From Cyclobacteriaceae bacterium (lineage in GTDB: Bacteria; Bacteroidota; Bacteroidia; Cytophagales; Cyclobacteriaceae): a stretch of DNA of 64,000 nt. Each line of letters starts with the position of its first letter. Positions within the stretch are counted from its first letter, which is position 1. The DNA is taken from positions 1,178,001 through 1,242,000 of the forward strand of contig JABFRS010000001.1 of the NCBI GenBank assembly GCA_013141055.1. The letters are read 5' to 3'. Below are positions 30,284 to 40,208 of the stretch, one piece after another. The position numbers were made by a program, and so were the translations under genes. Under the pieces are notes generated by a model. That model was not told where the DNA came from. It ran no database searches and saw only the letters and a program-made list of their open reading frames with translations.

Positions 30284-32425
30284 ATGTCAGGAAGTCTACG
30301 CAATGTCATTCTATTATTTTCCGTCATCACTTTCCTGGGCGCCTGCTCTCCGGGAAAAGAAAGCACTCAACGTCCGGATGTAAAGCCTCCGGTTGCGAAA
30401 AAACAGCCTTTTGAAATTGTAGCCAAGCACGGCCACAAACGCATCGATAGCTACTATTGGTTAAAAGAGCGAGAAGACACTGCTGTTATTAATTATTTGA
30501 CTGCTGAAAATCGCTACCTCGACACTATGATGTCCGGCACGAAAGCACTTCAAACAAAACTATATGAAGAAATGAAGGGGCGGATCAAAGAGAAGGATGA
30601 ATCCGTTCCTGTTAAGGATGGAGAATACTATTACTACACCCGTTATGAAGAAGGATATGATTATCCAATTTATTGCCGCAAGAAAGGTTCGCTTGAAAGT
30701 CCTGAAGAGGTCATCGTAAATGGCAATGATCTTGGGAAGAATCAAAAGTATTTCAGCATGTCTATCTCCAATAGTCCAAATCATGAACTCATTGCACTGG
30801 CAATAGATACTATTGGAAGGAGGTTCTATACCTTAAAATTTAAAAACATGACAACGGGTCAAATGTTATCTGACAAAATAGGAAACACTACCGGAAATGT
30901 TGAGTGGGCAAATGATAATAAGACTCTTTTCTTTGGAACTCAGGATCCAAATTCACTTAGGAGCGATAAGATTTTCCGTCATACATTGGGTTCATCCACA
31001 AAAGATGATAAGATGATCTATGAGGAAAAGGATCAAACCTTGTCATGTTATATCTACAAGACAAAGTCAGACAAGTACATGATCGTTACTTCAGGTCGTA
31101 CTGACGCTTCTTTTGCCCAATTCATGAGCGCTGACGACGTCAACAGCAAATTGATATTGATTGAACCTTTGCAAAACGATGTTGATTATAGCGTTGATCA
31201 TGCCAATGATAAGTTTTATATCCGTACGAATTTAAATGCAACCAATTATCGTTTGGTGGAAGCTTCTCCCGAAAAGCCAGCAAAAGAAAACTGGAAAGAT
31301 GTTATTCCACACAGAGCTGATATCTTTTTCGGTGGCTATGAGCTTTTCAAAAATTATCTTGCGGTGGAGGACCAAAGTGAAGGGTTGGTAAAGATCCGCC
31401 TGATCAAATGGGCAGACAAATCGGAATCAACGATCGACTTTGGAGAACCAGCATATGTTGCGGGTATAGACAATAATCGTGAGTTTGATACGAATCTGAT
31501 CCGATATAATTATCAATCTATGACGACCCCTTCATCTGTATATGATTATACAATGGATACACATGAAAAGAAGTTATTAAAGCAGCGAGAAGTACTGGGT
31601 GGATTTAATCCAAACAATTATCAAACAGAAAGAGTGATGGTGACGGCCCGTGATGGAGCAAAGATTCCGCTTTCGATCGTTTACAGAAAAGACAAGTTCA
31701 AGAAAGACGGAACGAATCCCACTCTTCAATATTCTTACGGCTCATATGGTTCAAGTTCTTATGCATCGTTTAGTTCGAATCGCCTAAGCCTGCTCGATCG
31801 TGGATTTGTATATGCTATCTCACATGTGCGCGGCGGTCAGGAAATGGGAGGACAGTGGTATGAGAATGGGAAAATGATGAACAAGAAAAACACTTTCAAT
31901 GATTTTATTGATTGTTCAGAGTATTTGATCTCATCCAAGTATGCATCGAAGGATAAATTATTTGCCTATGGTGGAAGCGCGGGCGGATTATTGATGGGTG
32001 CCATCACCAACATGCGCCCTGATCTTTATAAAGGGATCATCGCTGCCGTACCCTTTGTTGATGTGATCTCTACGATGATGGACGAGAGTATTCCTTTGAC
32101 GACTTTCGAATGGCGCGAATGGGGTAACCCAAATATTCAGGAGCAATATGAATACATGCTTTCTTATTCTCCATATGACCAGGTGGAAAAAAAGGATTAT
32201 ACAAATCTATTAGTCACGACAGGTCTGCATGACAGCCAGGTACAATATTGGGAACCAGCTAAGTGGGTTGCCAAATTACGTGACATGAAAACAGATAAGA
32301 GTCTCTTGTTTCTGTCCACGAATATGGATGCAGGTCATGGTGGTGCTTCGGGTCGTTTCCGCGCCATAAAGGACGAAGCGTTACGTCAGGCTTTCATGCT
32401 GGATCTTGTTGGCATCAAGGAATAA
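30284..32425 (+). CDS. Prolyl oligopeptidase family (S9A) lipoprotein
   Basis: The ATG at 30284 puts the lipobox 'FLGAC' in normal position, so the protein is probably a lipid-anchored, periplasmic or outer-membrane peptidase of 713 residues. An N-terminal seven-bladed propeller (about 70-420) gates the catalytic alpha/beta hydrolase domain. The serine is in 'AYGGSAGGLLMG', and the histidine in 'NMDAGHGGASG' near the C-terminus, with an aspartate in 'TGLHDSQV' between them. 'PTLQYSYGSYG' and 'HVRGGQEMG' are typical of the oligopeptidase B branch. It cleaves short peptides after proline or basic residues. It interrupts the series of secreted-protein genes and is followed by a strong terminator. 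Confidence 0.93.
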   Translation: MSGSLRNVILLFSVITFLGACSPGKESTQRPDVKPPVAKKQPFEIVAKHGHKRIDSYYWLKEREDTAVINYLTAENRYLDTMMSGTKALQTKLYEEMKGRIKEKDESVPVKDGEYYYYTRYEEGYDYPIYCRKKGSLESPEEVIVNGNDLGKNQKYFSMSISNSPNHELIALAIDTIGRRFYTLKFKNMTTGQMLSDKIGNTTGNVEWANDNKTLFFGTQDPNSLRSDKIFRHTLGSSTKDDKMIYEEKDQTLSCYIYKTKSDKYMIVTSGRTDASFAQFMSADDVNSKLILIEPLQNDVDYSVDHANDKFYIRTNLNATNYRLVEASPEKPAKENWKDVIPHRADIFFGGYELFKNYLAVEDQSEGLVKIRLIKWADKSESTIDFGEPAYVAGIDNNREFDTNLIRYNYQSMTTPSSVYDYTMDTHEKKLLKQREVLGGFNPNNYQTERVMVTARDGAKIPLSIVYRKDKFKKDGTNPTLQYSYGSYGSSSYASFSSNRLSLLDRGFVYAISHVRGGQEMGGQWYENGKMMNKKNTFNDFIDCSEYLISSKYASKDKLFAYGGSAGGLLMGAITNMRPDLYKGIIAAVPFVDVISTMMDESIPLTTFEWREWGNPNIQEQYEYMLSYSPYDQVEKKDYTNLLVTTGLHDSQVQYWEPAKWVAKLRDMKTDKSLLFLSTNMDAGHGGASGRFRAIKDEALRQAFMLDLVGIKE

Positions 32426-32444
32426 AAAACAAAAACAGAGAAAG

Positions 32445-32478
32445 AATGGCTTGCGAGTTGATCGTGAGCCATTTTTTT
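32445..32478 (+). terminator. Intrinsic terminator after the S9 peptidase gene
   Basis: A twelve-pair stem (AATGGCTTGCGA with TCGTGAGCCATT, two G-U pairs) with a five-base loop runs into seven T. It lies 20 bases after the stop codon and separates this gene from the next secreted protein. Confidence 0.85.
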
Positions 32479-32640
32479 ATGCCTTTCCAAATCAATATTT
32501 TGTATATATCACTTTAGTTTAAGTATCATTCACTAGGTAAAAAGCGTAGTTGGCTAAAATCTTTGATACAATTCTTTCTCTTGATGAAAATTTGCTGGCA
32601 ACTGGATTAAATTTACCTGATTCAATTTAAGCACTTTGAA

Positions 32641-35475
32641 ATGACACCCCTTCTCAGATTTTCCAGAATAAAATTACTGCTGTTCTCCGCAATGATTTTC
32701 ATTTCATGCTGGTCATTGGCTCAGCCAACCATCACGTCATTCACTCCATCCAGCGGCGCAAGAGGAAGCTCTGTTACAATTAACGGTACAAACTTTGACC
32801 CTCTTAACACAAACAATATTGTCTATTTCGGAGCCGCAAAAGGCAACGTCATCAACGCAACTGCTACTACACTTACGGTAACCGTTCCCACTGGCGCCAC
32901 CTATCAGAATATTTCAGTTCTGGTTCCAAGTGGACTTACTGCCTATTCAGCAAAACCATTCATTGTAACATTTCCGGGTGGCGGAACTATTGATGCAACT
33001 TCCTTTGATCCAAGAGTAAACTTTGCATCAGGATTAAGTCCGGTATCAATTGCTATTGGTGATTTAAGTGGTGATGGATATAATGACATCATTACATCAA
33101 CCATTACGATCACAAATGTTCAGATATATAAAAACACACCTACTGTTGGTGTTATCGATGCTACATCATTGGATGCTTTTTTTACCCCTCCCACTCAGGC
33201 GTTTGGACACCATATGTCTATTCAGGATCTTGATGGTGACGGTCAACCAGAGATCGCATTATCGCATTATAATAGTGAGAAGGTTGCCATCTTTAAAAAT
33301 GCATCCACAATATTGGATTTCAGCCCCACTGCTTTCGCCGGCAGAACAGACCTGCAGGAAGCCGGTGCCTCTCCAGGTATCGCCATTGCCGATCTTGATG
33401 CTGATGGAAAACCCGATGTTGTCGGCTTGACAAATGTTGGAACTCCAGATCATTATAATTTTTCAATTTTCAAAAATAACAATCCAAAAGGAGCTATAAC
33501 GGTTGGAGGATTTGCTGCACGCGTTGACTTTACAACCACTCCGGGAGGCAATGACATTGCGATTGCTGATTTTAATCAGGACGGTAGACCAGACATTGTG
33601 GTGGCTACCCTTAGTGATAAAATGATCACAGTATTCAAGAACATTTCAACACCCGGAGTTCTTGATGCCACATCTTTTGATACCGGAACAAGTTTTTCCA
33701 CGGGTAATGGCGCCTATAACATTGCTGTTGGCGATCTTGACGGAGATGGGTTGCTCGATATCGCATTCGTAAATTACCAGGATGATAACTTCTCAATCCT
33801 GAGAAACACTTCTGCATCAGGCTCCATATCATTTGAGCCCAGAATAAGCTTTGGTGTGAATACGGGTGCACATCCCCAGGATATTGCCATCGATGATCTT
33901 GATGGTGATGGAAAAGTTGACCTAGTGGTCGCAAATATGGATGGCAATTCTATTTCCGTTTTCAGAAACAGAAGCAATCCAGGTGACATTGATATTGCTA
34001 CCCGCGTTGATTTTGCAGCAGGCTCAAGACCTATTGCTATTGCAACAGCAGATTTGAATGTCGATGGAAAACCAGAAATTATTGTTGTCAATACTCAGGA
34101 TAATAACATCTCGGTTTATAATAATAAGATCGTTGGCTCAGGCGCTACGATTACTATCAATACCCAGCCCATTGATGCGACAGTTTGTGATGGACAGGTC
34201 GCTACGTTTACAACCGACGCCTCGGGGACAACGAATATTACATATCACTGGCAGTATGCAACTACCAGCGTGGGGCCGTTCAACGATATTGCTAATGGAG
34301 GAGGCTACTCCAATGTGACCACAAAAATTCTATCCGTGAATACTACCGGAAATTTCGGAGCAGGAAGATACCGTTGCCGAATCAGTGGTGACCTCGCGAC
34401 TGACGTATTTACAAATGATCAGGGATTGTTCATTAACACAATTCCATCACCACCCGGCACAACGAATCAACAAAGTTGTTCCGCAACAAGTTTTGCATTA
34501 GTCGCTACTGGTGGATCGCCCGGTAACTACAAATGGTATCCCGTATCAACCGGCGGAGCAGCAATCGCAGGAGCTACTAACGCTACTTACAATACACCAG
34601 TTCTTTCAGTTACTACTACATATTTTGTTGCTATAAGAAACGGAATCTGCGAAAGTTCCAGAACATCGATTGTTGCAACTGTTGATGTTGTACCAAAGCC
34701 CGTTATTTCGGTTACAAACTGCACTGCAACTTCTGCCACACTATCAGGACCCGCAGGATACACAACCTATACATGGTCTACCGGAGCAACGGGTCAGACA
34801 CTTGTAATATCGTCAGCGGGCGGTTACACATTAATTGTAAGAGATGCCCTTGGCTGTGATTCTCCCCTATCAGATCCCGCCACGTTTACAGCTACTTTTT
34901 GCAATCATGCCCCAGTCATTACAGAATCTCTCATTAGTGGAATTGTGGAGGGTACAGTAGAGTTCGATCTTACCAGCCTGGTCACTGATTCTGACAACAA
35001 CATTGATTTCTCAACTCTAAAGATCACCAAGCAACCAACCAGTGGAGCAACTGCAACGATTGATGCAAGTCATAAGTTAACTATTAATTATGCAGGAAGA
35101 TCTTTTGCAGGAAAAGATGAACTTACCATTGAAGTTTGTGATCTCTCAGGAGTATGTTCTCAAAAAGTTATATCAGTAGAAGTTATCGGTGATATCGTAG
35201 TCTATACCGGAATCTCTCCTAATGGAAATAATCAAAATGATTTCTGGCTTATCCGTTATATTGATGCATTGGATGACACAAGGCTTAACCATGTCTCAGT
35301 TTATAGCCGATGGGGTGATGCTGTCTTTGAAACTGATAATTACGATAATAAAACTCATGTCTTCACAGGAATCAGCAAAGGCGGGAGCGAGTTGCCAACC
35401 GGAACATACTTCTATAAAATTGAATTTGCATCCGGCCGCAAGACATTGACGGGTTATCTCTCCTTAAAACGATAA
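32641..35475 (+). CDS. FG-GAP/VCBS-repeat secreted protein with type IX secretion C-terminal domain
   Basis: The 944-residue protein has a signal peptide ending 'CWSLAQ', an IPT/TIG domain (about 28-108), and a seven-bladed FG-GAP/VCBS integrin-like propeller (about 115-495) whose blades carry calcium-binding loops such as 'GDLSGDGYND', 'DLDGDGQPE' and 'DFNQDGRPD'. Then come an Ig-like domain, one 'GNYKWYP' Ig module of the kind repeated in the neighbouring protein, a PKD-like segment ('TYTWSTGATGQT'), a cadherin-like segment and a complete CHU_C tail ('VYSRWGDAVFETDN', 'LPTGTYFYKIEF'). It is probably exported by type IX secretion and bound to the surface. The PorP/SprF gene starts 13 bases later. 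Confidence 0.92.
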   Translation: MTPLLRFSRIKLLLFSAMIFISCWSLAQPTITSFTPSSGARGSSVTINGTNFDPLNTNNIVYFGAAKGNVINATATTLTVTVPTGATYQNISVLVPSGLTAYSAKPFIVTFPGGGTIDATSFDPRVNFASGLSPVSIAIGDLSGDGYNDIITSTITITNVQIYKNTPTVGVIDATSLDAFFTPPTQAFGHHMSIQDLDGDGQPEIALSHYNSEKVAIFKNASTILDFSPTAFAGRTDLQEAGASPGIAIADLDADGKPDVVGLTNVGTPDHYNFSIFKNNNPKGAITVGGFAARVDFTTTPGGNDIAIADFNQDGRPDIVVATLSDKMITVFKNISTPGVLDATSFDTGTSFSTGNGAYNIAVGDLDGDGLLDIAFVNYQDDNFSILRNTSASGSISFEPRISFGVNTGAHPQDIAIDDLDGDGKVDLVVANMDGNSISVFRNRSNPGDIDIATRVDFAAGSRPIAIATADLNVDGKPEIIVVNTQDNNISVYNNKIVGSGATITINTQPIDATVCDGQVATFTTDASGTTNITYHWQYATTSVGPFNDIANGGGYSNVTTKILSVNTTGNFGAGRYRCRISGDLATDVFTNDQGLFINTIPSPPGTTNQQSCSATSFALVATGGSPGNYKWYPVSTGGAAIAGATNATYNTPVLSVTTTYFVAIRNGICESSRTSIVATVDVVPKPVISVTNCTATSATLSGPAGYTTYTWSTGATGQTLVISSAGGYTLIVRDALGCDSPLSDPATFTATFCNHAPVITESLISGIVEGTVEFDLTSLVTDSDNNIDFSTLKITKQPTSGATATIDASHKLTINYAGRSFAGKDELTIEVCDLSGVCSQKVISVEVIGDIVVYTGISPNGNNQNDFWLIRYIDALDDTRLNHVSVYSRWGDAVFETDNYDNKTHVFTGISKGGSELPTGTYFYKIEFASGRKTLTGYLSLKR

Positions 35476-35488
35476 AGAAACGACACAT

Positions 35489-36409
35489 ATGAAATATTCT
35501 CTACGTATCAGGTTCCTCTTGTTCACGGTCGTTTTTTGTGGATCGATCTCGTGTTATTCACAGCAGGATCCACTCTATGGATTGTATCTGAACAATCCTT
35601 TTGTGATCAACCCTGCTTATGCCGGGATCAATAACAATCTTACAGCATTTGCTTCTTTCCGCAATCAGTGGGCGGGTTTTGATGGCGCTCCATCAACCAT
35701 TAGTGCAGGTGCTCACATGTCGGTCATGCAAAATAAACTTGGTGTTGGTTTAATGTTTGTTGGAGATAAGATTGGGGAAAATACCAACAATCAGATCTCT
35801 GCTTCTTTTGCATACAAACTTCGAGTGAATGACGGCACAACATTGTCTTTTGGAATGCAGGCGGGTTATATAAATTATAAAATAGATCCTTCACAATTAA
35901 TTCTGCAAGATCCGACTGATCCGGCATTTGCTGCCGTGAGTCAGGCGAAACCAAATGTTGGTGTGGGTGCTATACTCAAAGGAGATAAATTTCTGTTAGG
36001 GCTCTCGGTACCGCGATTGGTAAATAGTACGGTAGAACTGGGAGGTCAGAACATAAATGTGTATCAGCAACACTATTATTTAATGGGTTCATACCTGTTT
36101 TTTCTTTCAGAGAGCATCATCCTCAAACCCTCTATTTTATTAAAAGCGGTCAGCGGATCACCACTTTCTGCTGATGCAAATGTCAATTTTATATTCAATA
36201 GAAAATATTCCGTAGGGGCATACACACGCAATCTTAATTCGTATGGCTTACTGGCTCAATTGGATTTTCTTGATAAGTACAGACTGTCCTATGCATTTGA
36301 AATACCTACTAATGGATCTGTTGGAACAAGATTTGTTACCAACGAAATTATGCTGAGCATCCGGACTTCTGTTTTAAGATTCCACGAGAATTCTGTTTCA
36401 AACTTTTAG
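35489..36409 (+). CDS. PorP/SprF family type IX secretion outer-membrane protein
   Basis: The 306-residue protein has a signal peptide ending 'SCYSQQ', followed by the family motif 'DPLYGLYLNNPFVINPAYAG' and 'RNQWAGFDGAP', then a beta-barrel. It is a paralogue of the protein at 26663-27568 and stands in the same position relative to a CHU_C-tailed protein, 13 bases downstream of its stop. By analogy with SprF and SprB, it probably serves secretion or surface attachment of that protein. Confidence 0.93.
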   Translation: MKYSLRIRFLLFTVVFCGSISCYSQQDPLYGLYLNNPFVINPAYAGINNNLTAFASFRNQWAGFDGAPSTISAGAHMSVMQNKLGVGLMFVGDKIGENTNNQISASFAYKLRVNDGTTLSFGMQAGYINYKIDPSQLILQDPTDPAFAAVSQAKPNVGVGAILKGDKFLLGLSVPRLVNSTVELGGQNINVYQQHYYLMGSYLFFLSESIILKPSILLKAVSGSPLSADANVNFIFNRKYSVGAYTRNLNSYGLLAQLDFLDKYRLSYAFEIPTNGSVGTRFVTNEIMLSIRTSVLRFHENSVSNF

Positions 36410-36443
36410 CCAATAACTTCTTTACATAATCCGGAATCTCAAG

Positions 36444-36854
36444 GTGCCCAATTCGCTCACACGCTCGATTACGATAATCATTCTTGCAATCGGAGGATTA
36501 ATTCTTACTACATACCTCATTTACAGCACCATTGAAAAAGTAATTACGTGGGAACATGTGGAGGGTAATATCATTGATTTTACCTATGACGGTTATCCTT
36601 TGGTAAGCTTTGAATACCATGGGAAGACATATCAATTTTCATTATTCAGTAAGCATGATGAAGATGAACATACAAAACGTTCAGTAGAGGTTCTCTTCCC
36701 TGCAGGGCAACCGGAAATGGCAACCGAAAAAACATTTATCAATTTATGGTCAATGCCTTTACTAAGTGGGATTTTTACGATCATTTTCGGTCTCTACGGT
36801 GTTACTGGCTTTGCAACTCACCGAAAAAAGAAAGCTCATAACACAGCTGAATAA
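36444..36854 (+). CDS. DUF3592 membrane protein
   Basis: A GTG-started, 136-residue protein with two membrane helices, near residues 7-28 and 97-120, flanking a small strand-rich domain that starts 'TWEHVEGNIIDF'. This is the DUF3592 layout, of unknown function. It is a paralogue of the next gene, sharing the same order of 'TW-x-x-VEG-x-IIDF', 'FPAGQPE' and 'FINLW' motifs. The two lie 47 bases apart and probably arose by duplication. Confidence 0.8.
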   Translation: MPNSLTRSITIIILAIGGLILTTYLIYSTIEKVITWEHVEGNIIDFTYDGYPLVSFEYHGKTYQFSLFSKHDEDEHTKRSVEVLFPAGQPEMATEKTFINLWSMPLLSGIFTIIFGLYGVTGFATHRKKKAHNTAE

Positions 36855-36901
36855 TTCTCTGTTGGTTTTGATTAGCTTTAGTATCACTTAAAGCACCCAA
36901 T

Positions 36902-37570
36902 ATGAGAAGCCCCTATTTCATATTCATAATTTTCGCTGCCATTGGAATACCATTTCTTTTGTTGATGATATATTTCTCATACAGCAGTATTCAGCAGCTA
37001 TCAACGTGGGAAACGGTAGAAGGGAAAATTATTGACTTTACTCGAAATGATAATCCAATTATAGCCTACCAGGTTGGTGATAAGTCATACGAGATAACAT
37101 CTTTCTACCGATCGGATGATAAAAGTTTGAGGGCTTATGATGTGTATTTCCCTCCGGGCCACCCGGAGCAGGCTGAAGATAAATCGTTTATGAACGTGTG
37201 GTTCCTCCCTTTGATATTTTCAGTGTTTGGAATCGCATTTGGAGGCGTCGGAATCTTTGGAGTTTTGTATCAATTGAAAAAATCGAAGGCAAAGGATGAG
37301 CTATTCACACAACAAAGAGGAAAAAAGTTATCACTACCAATTACGTTCGTTGGCTACAATACATCCTATTCCATCAACGGAAGACATCCATATATAATCA
37401 ATGCGGAATGGATCGACCCCATTTCAAGTATAGCATATAAATTTACCAGTGAGAACATGTGGGCTGATCCGACTCCATTTATTTCAGCTCAAAGGAAGAT
37501 CGATGTGTATATTGACGAGTCCAATCCAAAAAGATATTATGTGAATGTGACGTTCGCTCAGAAATCTTAA
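36902..37570 (+). CDS. DUF3592 membrane protein with extra C-terminal domain
   Basis: The first 125 residues of this 222-residue protein repeat the layout of the previous gene: a helix, a DUF3592-type domain ('TWETVEGKIIDF', 'FPPGHPEQAEDKSF') and a second helix. The last 95 residues add a second strand-rich domain ('KLSLPITFVGYN', 'RHPYIINAEWID', 'DVYIDESNPKRYYVN') that ends in the way many longer DUF3592 proteins do. Function is unknown. It converges on pyrD, with about 15 bases between the stops. Confidence 0.8.
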   Translation: MRSPYFIFIIFAAIGIPFLLLMIYFSYSSIQQLSTWETVEGKIIDFTRNDNPIIAYQVGDKSYEITSFYRSDDKSLRAYDVYFPPGHPEQAEDKSFMNVWFLPLIFSVFGIAFGGVGIFGVLYQLKKSKAKDELFTQQRGKKLSLPITFVGYNTSYSINGRHPYIINAEWIDPISSIAYKFTSENMWADPTPFISAQRKIDVYIDESNPKRYYVNVTFAQKS

Positions 37571-37585
37571 AGCGAAATGCAAAGA

Positions 37586-38614
37586 TTAACTGAAATGTCT
37601 CACAACCTCCCGATTGATTCTCTTTGCCAATGCCGGGCCTTCATAAATAAATCCGGTGTATACTTGCACCAGGTCTGCTCCTGCTTTTATTTTTTCAATT
37701 GCATCTGCTGAATCCATAATCCCGCCTACTCCGATAATTGCAAACTCCTTTCCAAGTCCTTCTCTGAGATACTTTATTACCTCAGTAGCCCGCTCTCTTA
37801 AAGGCTTACCGCTTAAACCTCCTGCCCCAATTACATCAAGTTCAGACTTATTTGAAATTAGATCCTCCCGTGAAATAGTCGTATTGGTTGCAATCACTCC
37901 TTTTGTATCCGTCTCTTTTAATATTTGTATCACATCATCCAACTGACCTTGTGTAAGGTCTGGTGCAATCTTTAAGAAAACAGGCCTGGGCTTTTGCTTT
38001 GCAAGATTCAATGCCCTCACTTCCAGCAATAACTTTTTCAGTGGTTCTTTTTCCTGCAGATCACGTAATCCAGGAGTATTGGGAGAACTCACGTTCACAA
38101 CAAAATAGTCTACATGAGGATAGAGTGCTTCAAAACAAATTTTATAATCCTCAAAGGCTTGCTCATTCGGTGTGATTTTATTCTTGCCAATATTTCCACC
38201 TACCAATACATCCGATTTTTTCTTTTTCAATCTCTGAACAGCAGCGTCCACACCATCATTATTAAAACCCATTCTGTTGATGAGACCGTGATCCTTTGGC
38301 AATCTGAAAAGCCGGGGCTTTGGATTTCCAGGCTGCGCTTTTGGTGTCAATGTTCCGATCTCAATAAAACCAAAACCAAAGCATGCCAGTTCATCAATAA
38401 GAAGAGCATTCTTATCAAACCCTGCCGCCAGACCAACTGGATTTTTAAATTTCAAACCCAACACTTCCCGCTCAAGCGAGGGATGTTCCAATACAAAAGC
38501 ACTTCTCACCAATTTTACTATAGGTGAAAAGATTCTTAGCATTCCAAAAGTAAAATGATGAATTCCCTCCGGATTAAAGAGAAAGAGTATAGGGCGGAGA
38601 AGAAATTTATACAT
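37586..38614 (-). CDS. pyrD: Dihydroorotate dehydrogenase (quinone), class 2
   Basis: The 342-residue protein oxidises dihydroorotate to orotate with FMN and passes electrons to the quinone pool. The N-terminal extension ('[17 protein letters not shown]') that contacts the membrane marks it as class 2. The class 2 catalytic serine is in '[16 protein letters not shown]'; FMN contacts are '[10 protein letters not shown]' and '[13 protein letters not shown]'; 'ATNTTISRE' is also conserved. It lies six bases downstream of the DUF4136 gene's stop-side boundary on the same strand, after that gene in transcription order. Confidence 0.96.
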   Translation of the reverse strand: MYKFLLRPILFLFNPEGIHHFTFGMLRIFSPIVKLVRSAFVLEHPSLEREVLGLKFKNPVGLAAGFDKNALLIDELACFGFGFIEIGTLTPKAQPGNPKPRLFRLPKDHGLINRMGFNNDGVDAAVQRLKKKKSDVLVGGNIGKNKITPNEQAFEDYKICFEALYPHVDYFVVNVSSPNTPGLRDLQEKEPLKKLLLEVRALNLAKQKPRPVFLKIAPDLTQGQLDDVIQILKETDTKGVIATNTTISREDLISNKSELDVIGAGGLSGKPLRERATEVIKYLREGLGKEFAIIGVGGIMDSADAIEKIKAGADLVQVYTGFIYEGPALAKRINREVVRHFS

Positions 38615-38619
38615 GAAAA

Positions 38620-39141
38620 CTATTTCTTCTTTTTCTTAGGCTTGAGTGAGAATTTTTTAAAGCCTGCTGCCACAATCTCATCAACAAGACTTTTTATATC
38701 CTGTGAACCAGCATTGACGGAAGCATTGACCCGCCATACAAGGGTGTTGTTCTTGTCATTAAGATCAATGATCAGGCTTTCGACCGTAAAATCTCTGGAC
38801 CACGTTTGATTTGAATTTCCGGGAGTTGTTCCAAGAGGTCCCAATCTTTCAAGGTCGGTACGTTGCTCAGAGCCTGCAACAAAAGTTACAATCAAGTCAC
38901 CCGCTGAATCAACTTTTATCATACCTTTTTCCTTAAGCTCTTCTTCAATTGCCTCCGTGACGATTTTCTGAAGAGGTACTTCATTCGGTTGGATCTGATC
39001 TTTCGGAGTGATAATCTCACTTTCTCCCATGCTAAAAGTCTTGTAGCGTGAAAGGTCCCTGTTCTTGTCATACTCAGCCTTAATATCCTGGCCGGTTGAA
39101 CAGAAACTGATAAAGAGAAGGAAAAAAAGAATGCGTGTCAT
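38620..39141 (-). CDS. DUF4136 family exported protein
   Basis: The 173-residue protein has a signal peptide ('[15 protein letters not shown]') and the DUF4136 pattern: '[15 protein letters not shown]' near the start, '[12 protein letters not shown]' in the middle, and '[16 protein letters not shown]' towards the end, closing with a basic KPKKKKK tail. Members are periplasmic or lipid-anchored proteins of unknown role. The cysteine in 'SFCSTGQ' is close to a lipobox but lacks the usual small residue pattern. It is transcribed ahead of pyrD. Confidence 0.85.
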   Translation of the reverse strand: MTRILFFLLFISFCSTGQDIKAEYDKNRDLSRYKTFSMGESEIITPKDQIQPNEVPLQKIVTEAIEEELKEKGMIKVDSAGDLIVTFVAGSEQRTDLERLGPLGTTPGNSNQTWSRDFTVESLIIDLNDKNNTLVWRVNASVNAGSQDIKSLVDEIVAAGFKKFSLKPKKKKK

Positions 39142-39184
39142 GAAGCAAAGATAGGCGATTCACCGATCACTGCTTTTCAAAATT

Positions 39185-40093
39185 TCAGCTTCTGGGATGA
39201 AATTCTCGAATGACCTGCTTGAGGTAATCGCGGTCAAGGTGAGTATAGATTTCAGTGGTTGTGATGGATTCATGACCCAACATCTCCTGAACGGCTCTCA
39301 GATCTGCCCCACCCTCAATCAGGTGCGTGGCGAAAGAATGCCGGAATGTGTGAGGACTGATCGTTTTATGCAGACCAATTTTCGCCGCAAGAGCCTTGAT
39401 AATAAGAAAAATGGATACCCGGGAGATTTTTTTTCCTCGTCGATTGAGAAAAACGTAGCCTTCAAAACCTTTTTGGACGGGAACATGAACACGGATTTCT
39501 TCCAGATAAATGGTCAGATACTTCATCGCATCCCTGCCGATGGGCACCAGACGTTCCTTATTTCCTTTTCCCACGACCCTTAAAAATCCCAAATCAAAAT
39601 AAACATTGGCGCGCTTCAGTTCTACCAATTCAGAAACGCGCAGACCGGAGCTATATAACACTTCCAGCATTGCGCGATTCCTGCCTCCTTCCGGAGAGGA
39701 AACATCAATAGCTTCCAGAAGCTTTTCAATTTCGTTGTAATCCAGAGTATCAGGAAGCTTCCGCCCAAGTCGTGGGCCCTCAATCAGGGCTGTCGGGTCT
39801 TTATCAACCAATTCCTCTGACAGAAGATACTTATAAAATGCCTTAATGCCGGAAAGAATGCGTGCCTGACTATGAGGACTCATCCCCAACTCATTTATAT
39901 ACTTGAGAAAGCCCTGAACATGCTTAGTGGTAAGCGACTTGGGTGAGAGATCGAGCTTTGAAACTTCTACAAACTGCGCCAAAAGCGTCACATCATGCAC
40001 ATACGCTTCAATTGAATTTGCCGAAAGGGATCGCTCCAGTTTCAAATAGTTGGTAAATTCCTTCCCATAAAGCCCCCACGAATTTTCCGCCAT
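39185..40093 (-). CDS. xerD: Tyrosine recombinase XerD
   Basis: The 302-residue protein has the N-terminal SAM-like core-binding domain and the C-terminal catalytic domain. Catalytic residues are all present: R152 in 'SGLRVSEL', K176 in 'GKGNKERL', H248 and R251 in 'HTFRHSFATHL', H274 in 'MLGHESI' and the nucleophile Y283. Length and spacing are those of chromosomal XerC/XerD recombinases, which resolve chromosome dimers at dif together with FtsK. The absence of nearby phage or integron genes supports a housekeeping role. Confidence 0.93.
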   Translation of the reverse strand: MAENSWGLYGKEFTNYLKLERSLSANSIEAYVHDVTLLAQFVEVSKLDLSPKSLTTKHVQGFLKYINELGMSPHSQARILSGIKAFYKYLLSEELVDKDPTALIEGPRLGRKLPDTLDYNEIEKLLEAIDVSSPEGGRNRAMLEVLYSSGLRVSELVELKRANVYFDLGFLRVVGKGNKERLVPIGRDAMKYLTIYLEEIRVHVPVQKGFEGYVFLNRRGKKISRVSIFLIIKALAAKIGLHKTISPHTFRHSFATHLIEGGADLRAVQEMLGHESITTTEIYTHLDRDYLKQVIREFHPRS

Positions 40094-40208
40094 ACTTTTT
40101 GTTAGCCTGCTAATTTAGCGACATTTGTTTAATGTCCTGAAGAAGTGAAGAGTCGCGGAATATTGCTGCATAACTAATTTTCACTTCTCCATTTCTAAAA
40201 TTAAAATT

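Noticed and set aside
39185..40093. Tyrosine recombinase as sign of a mobile element
   Set aside because: Sequence and length fit chromosomal XerD; no attachment repeats, phage genes or cargo are next to it.
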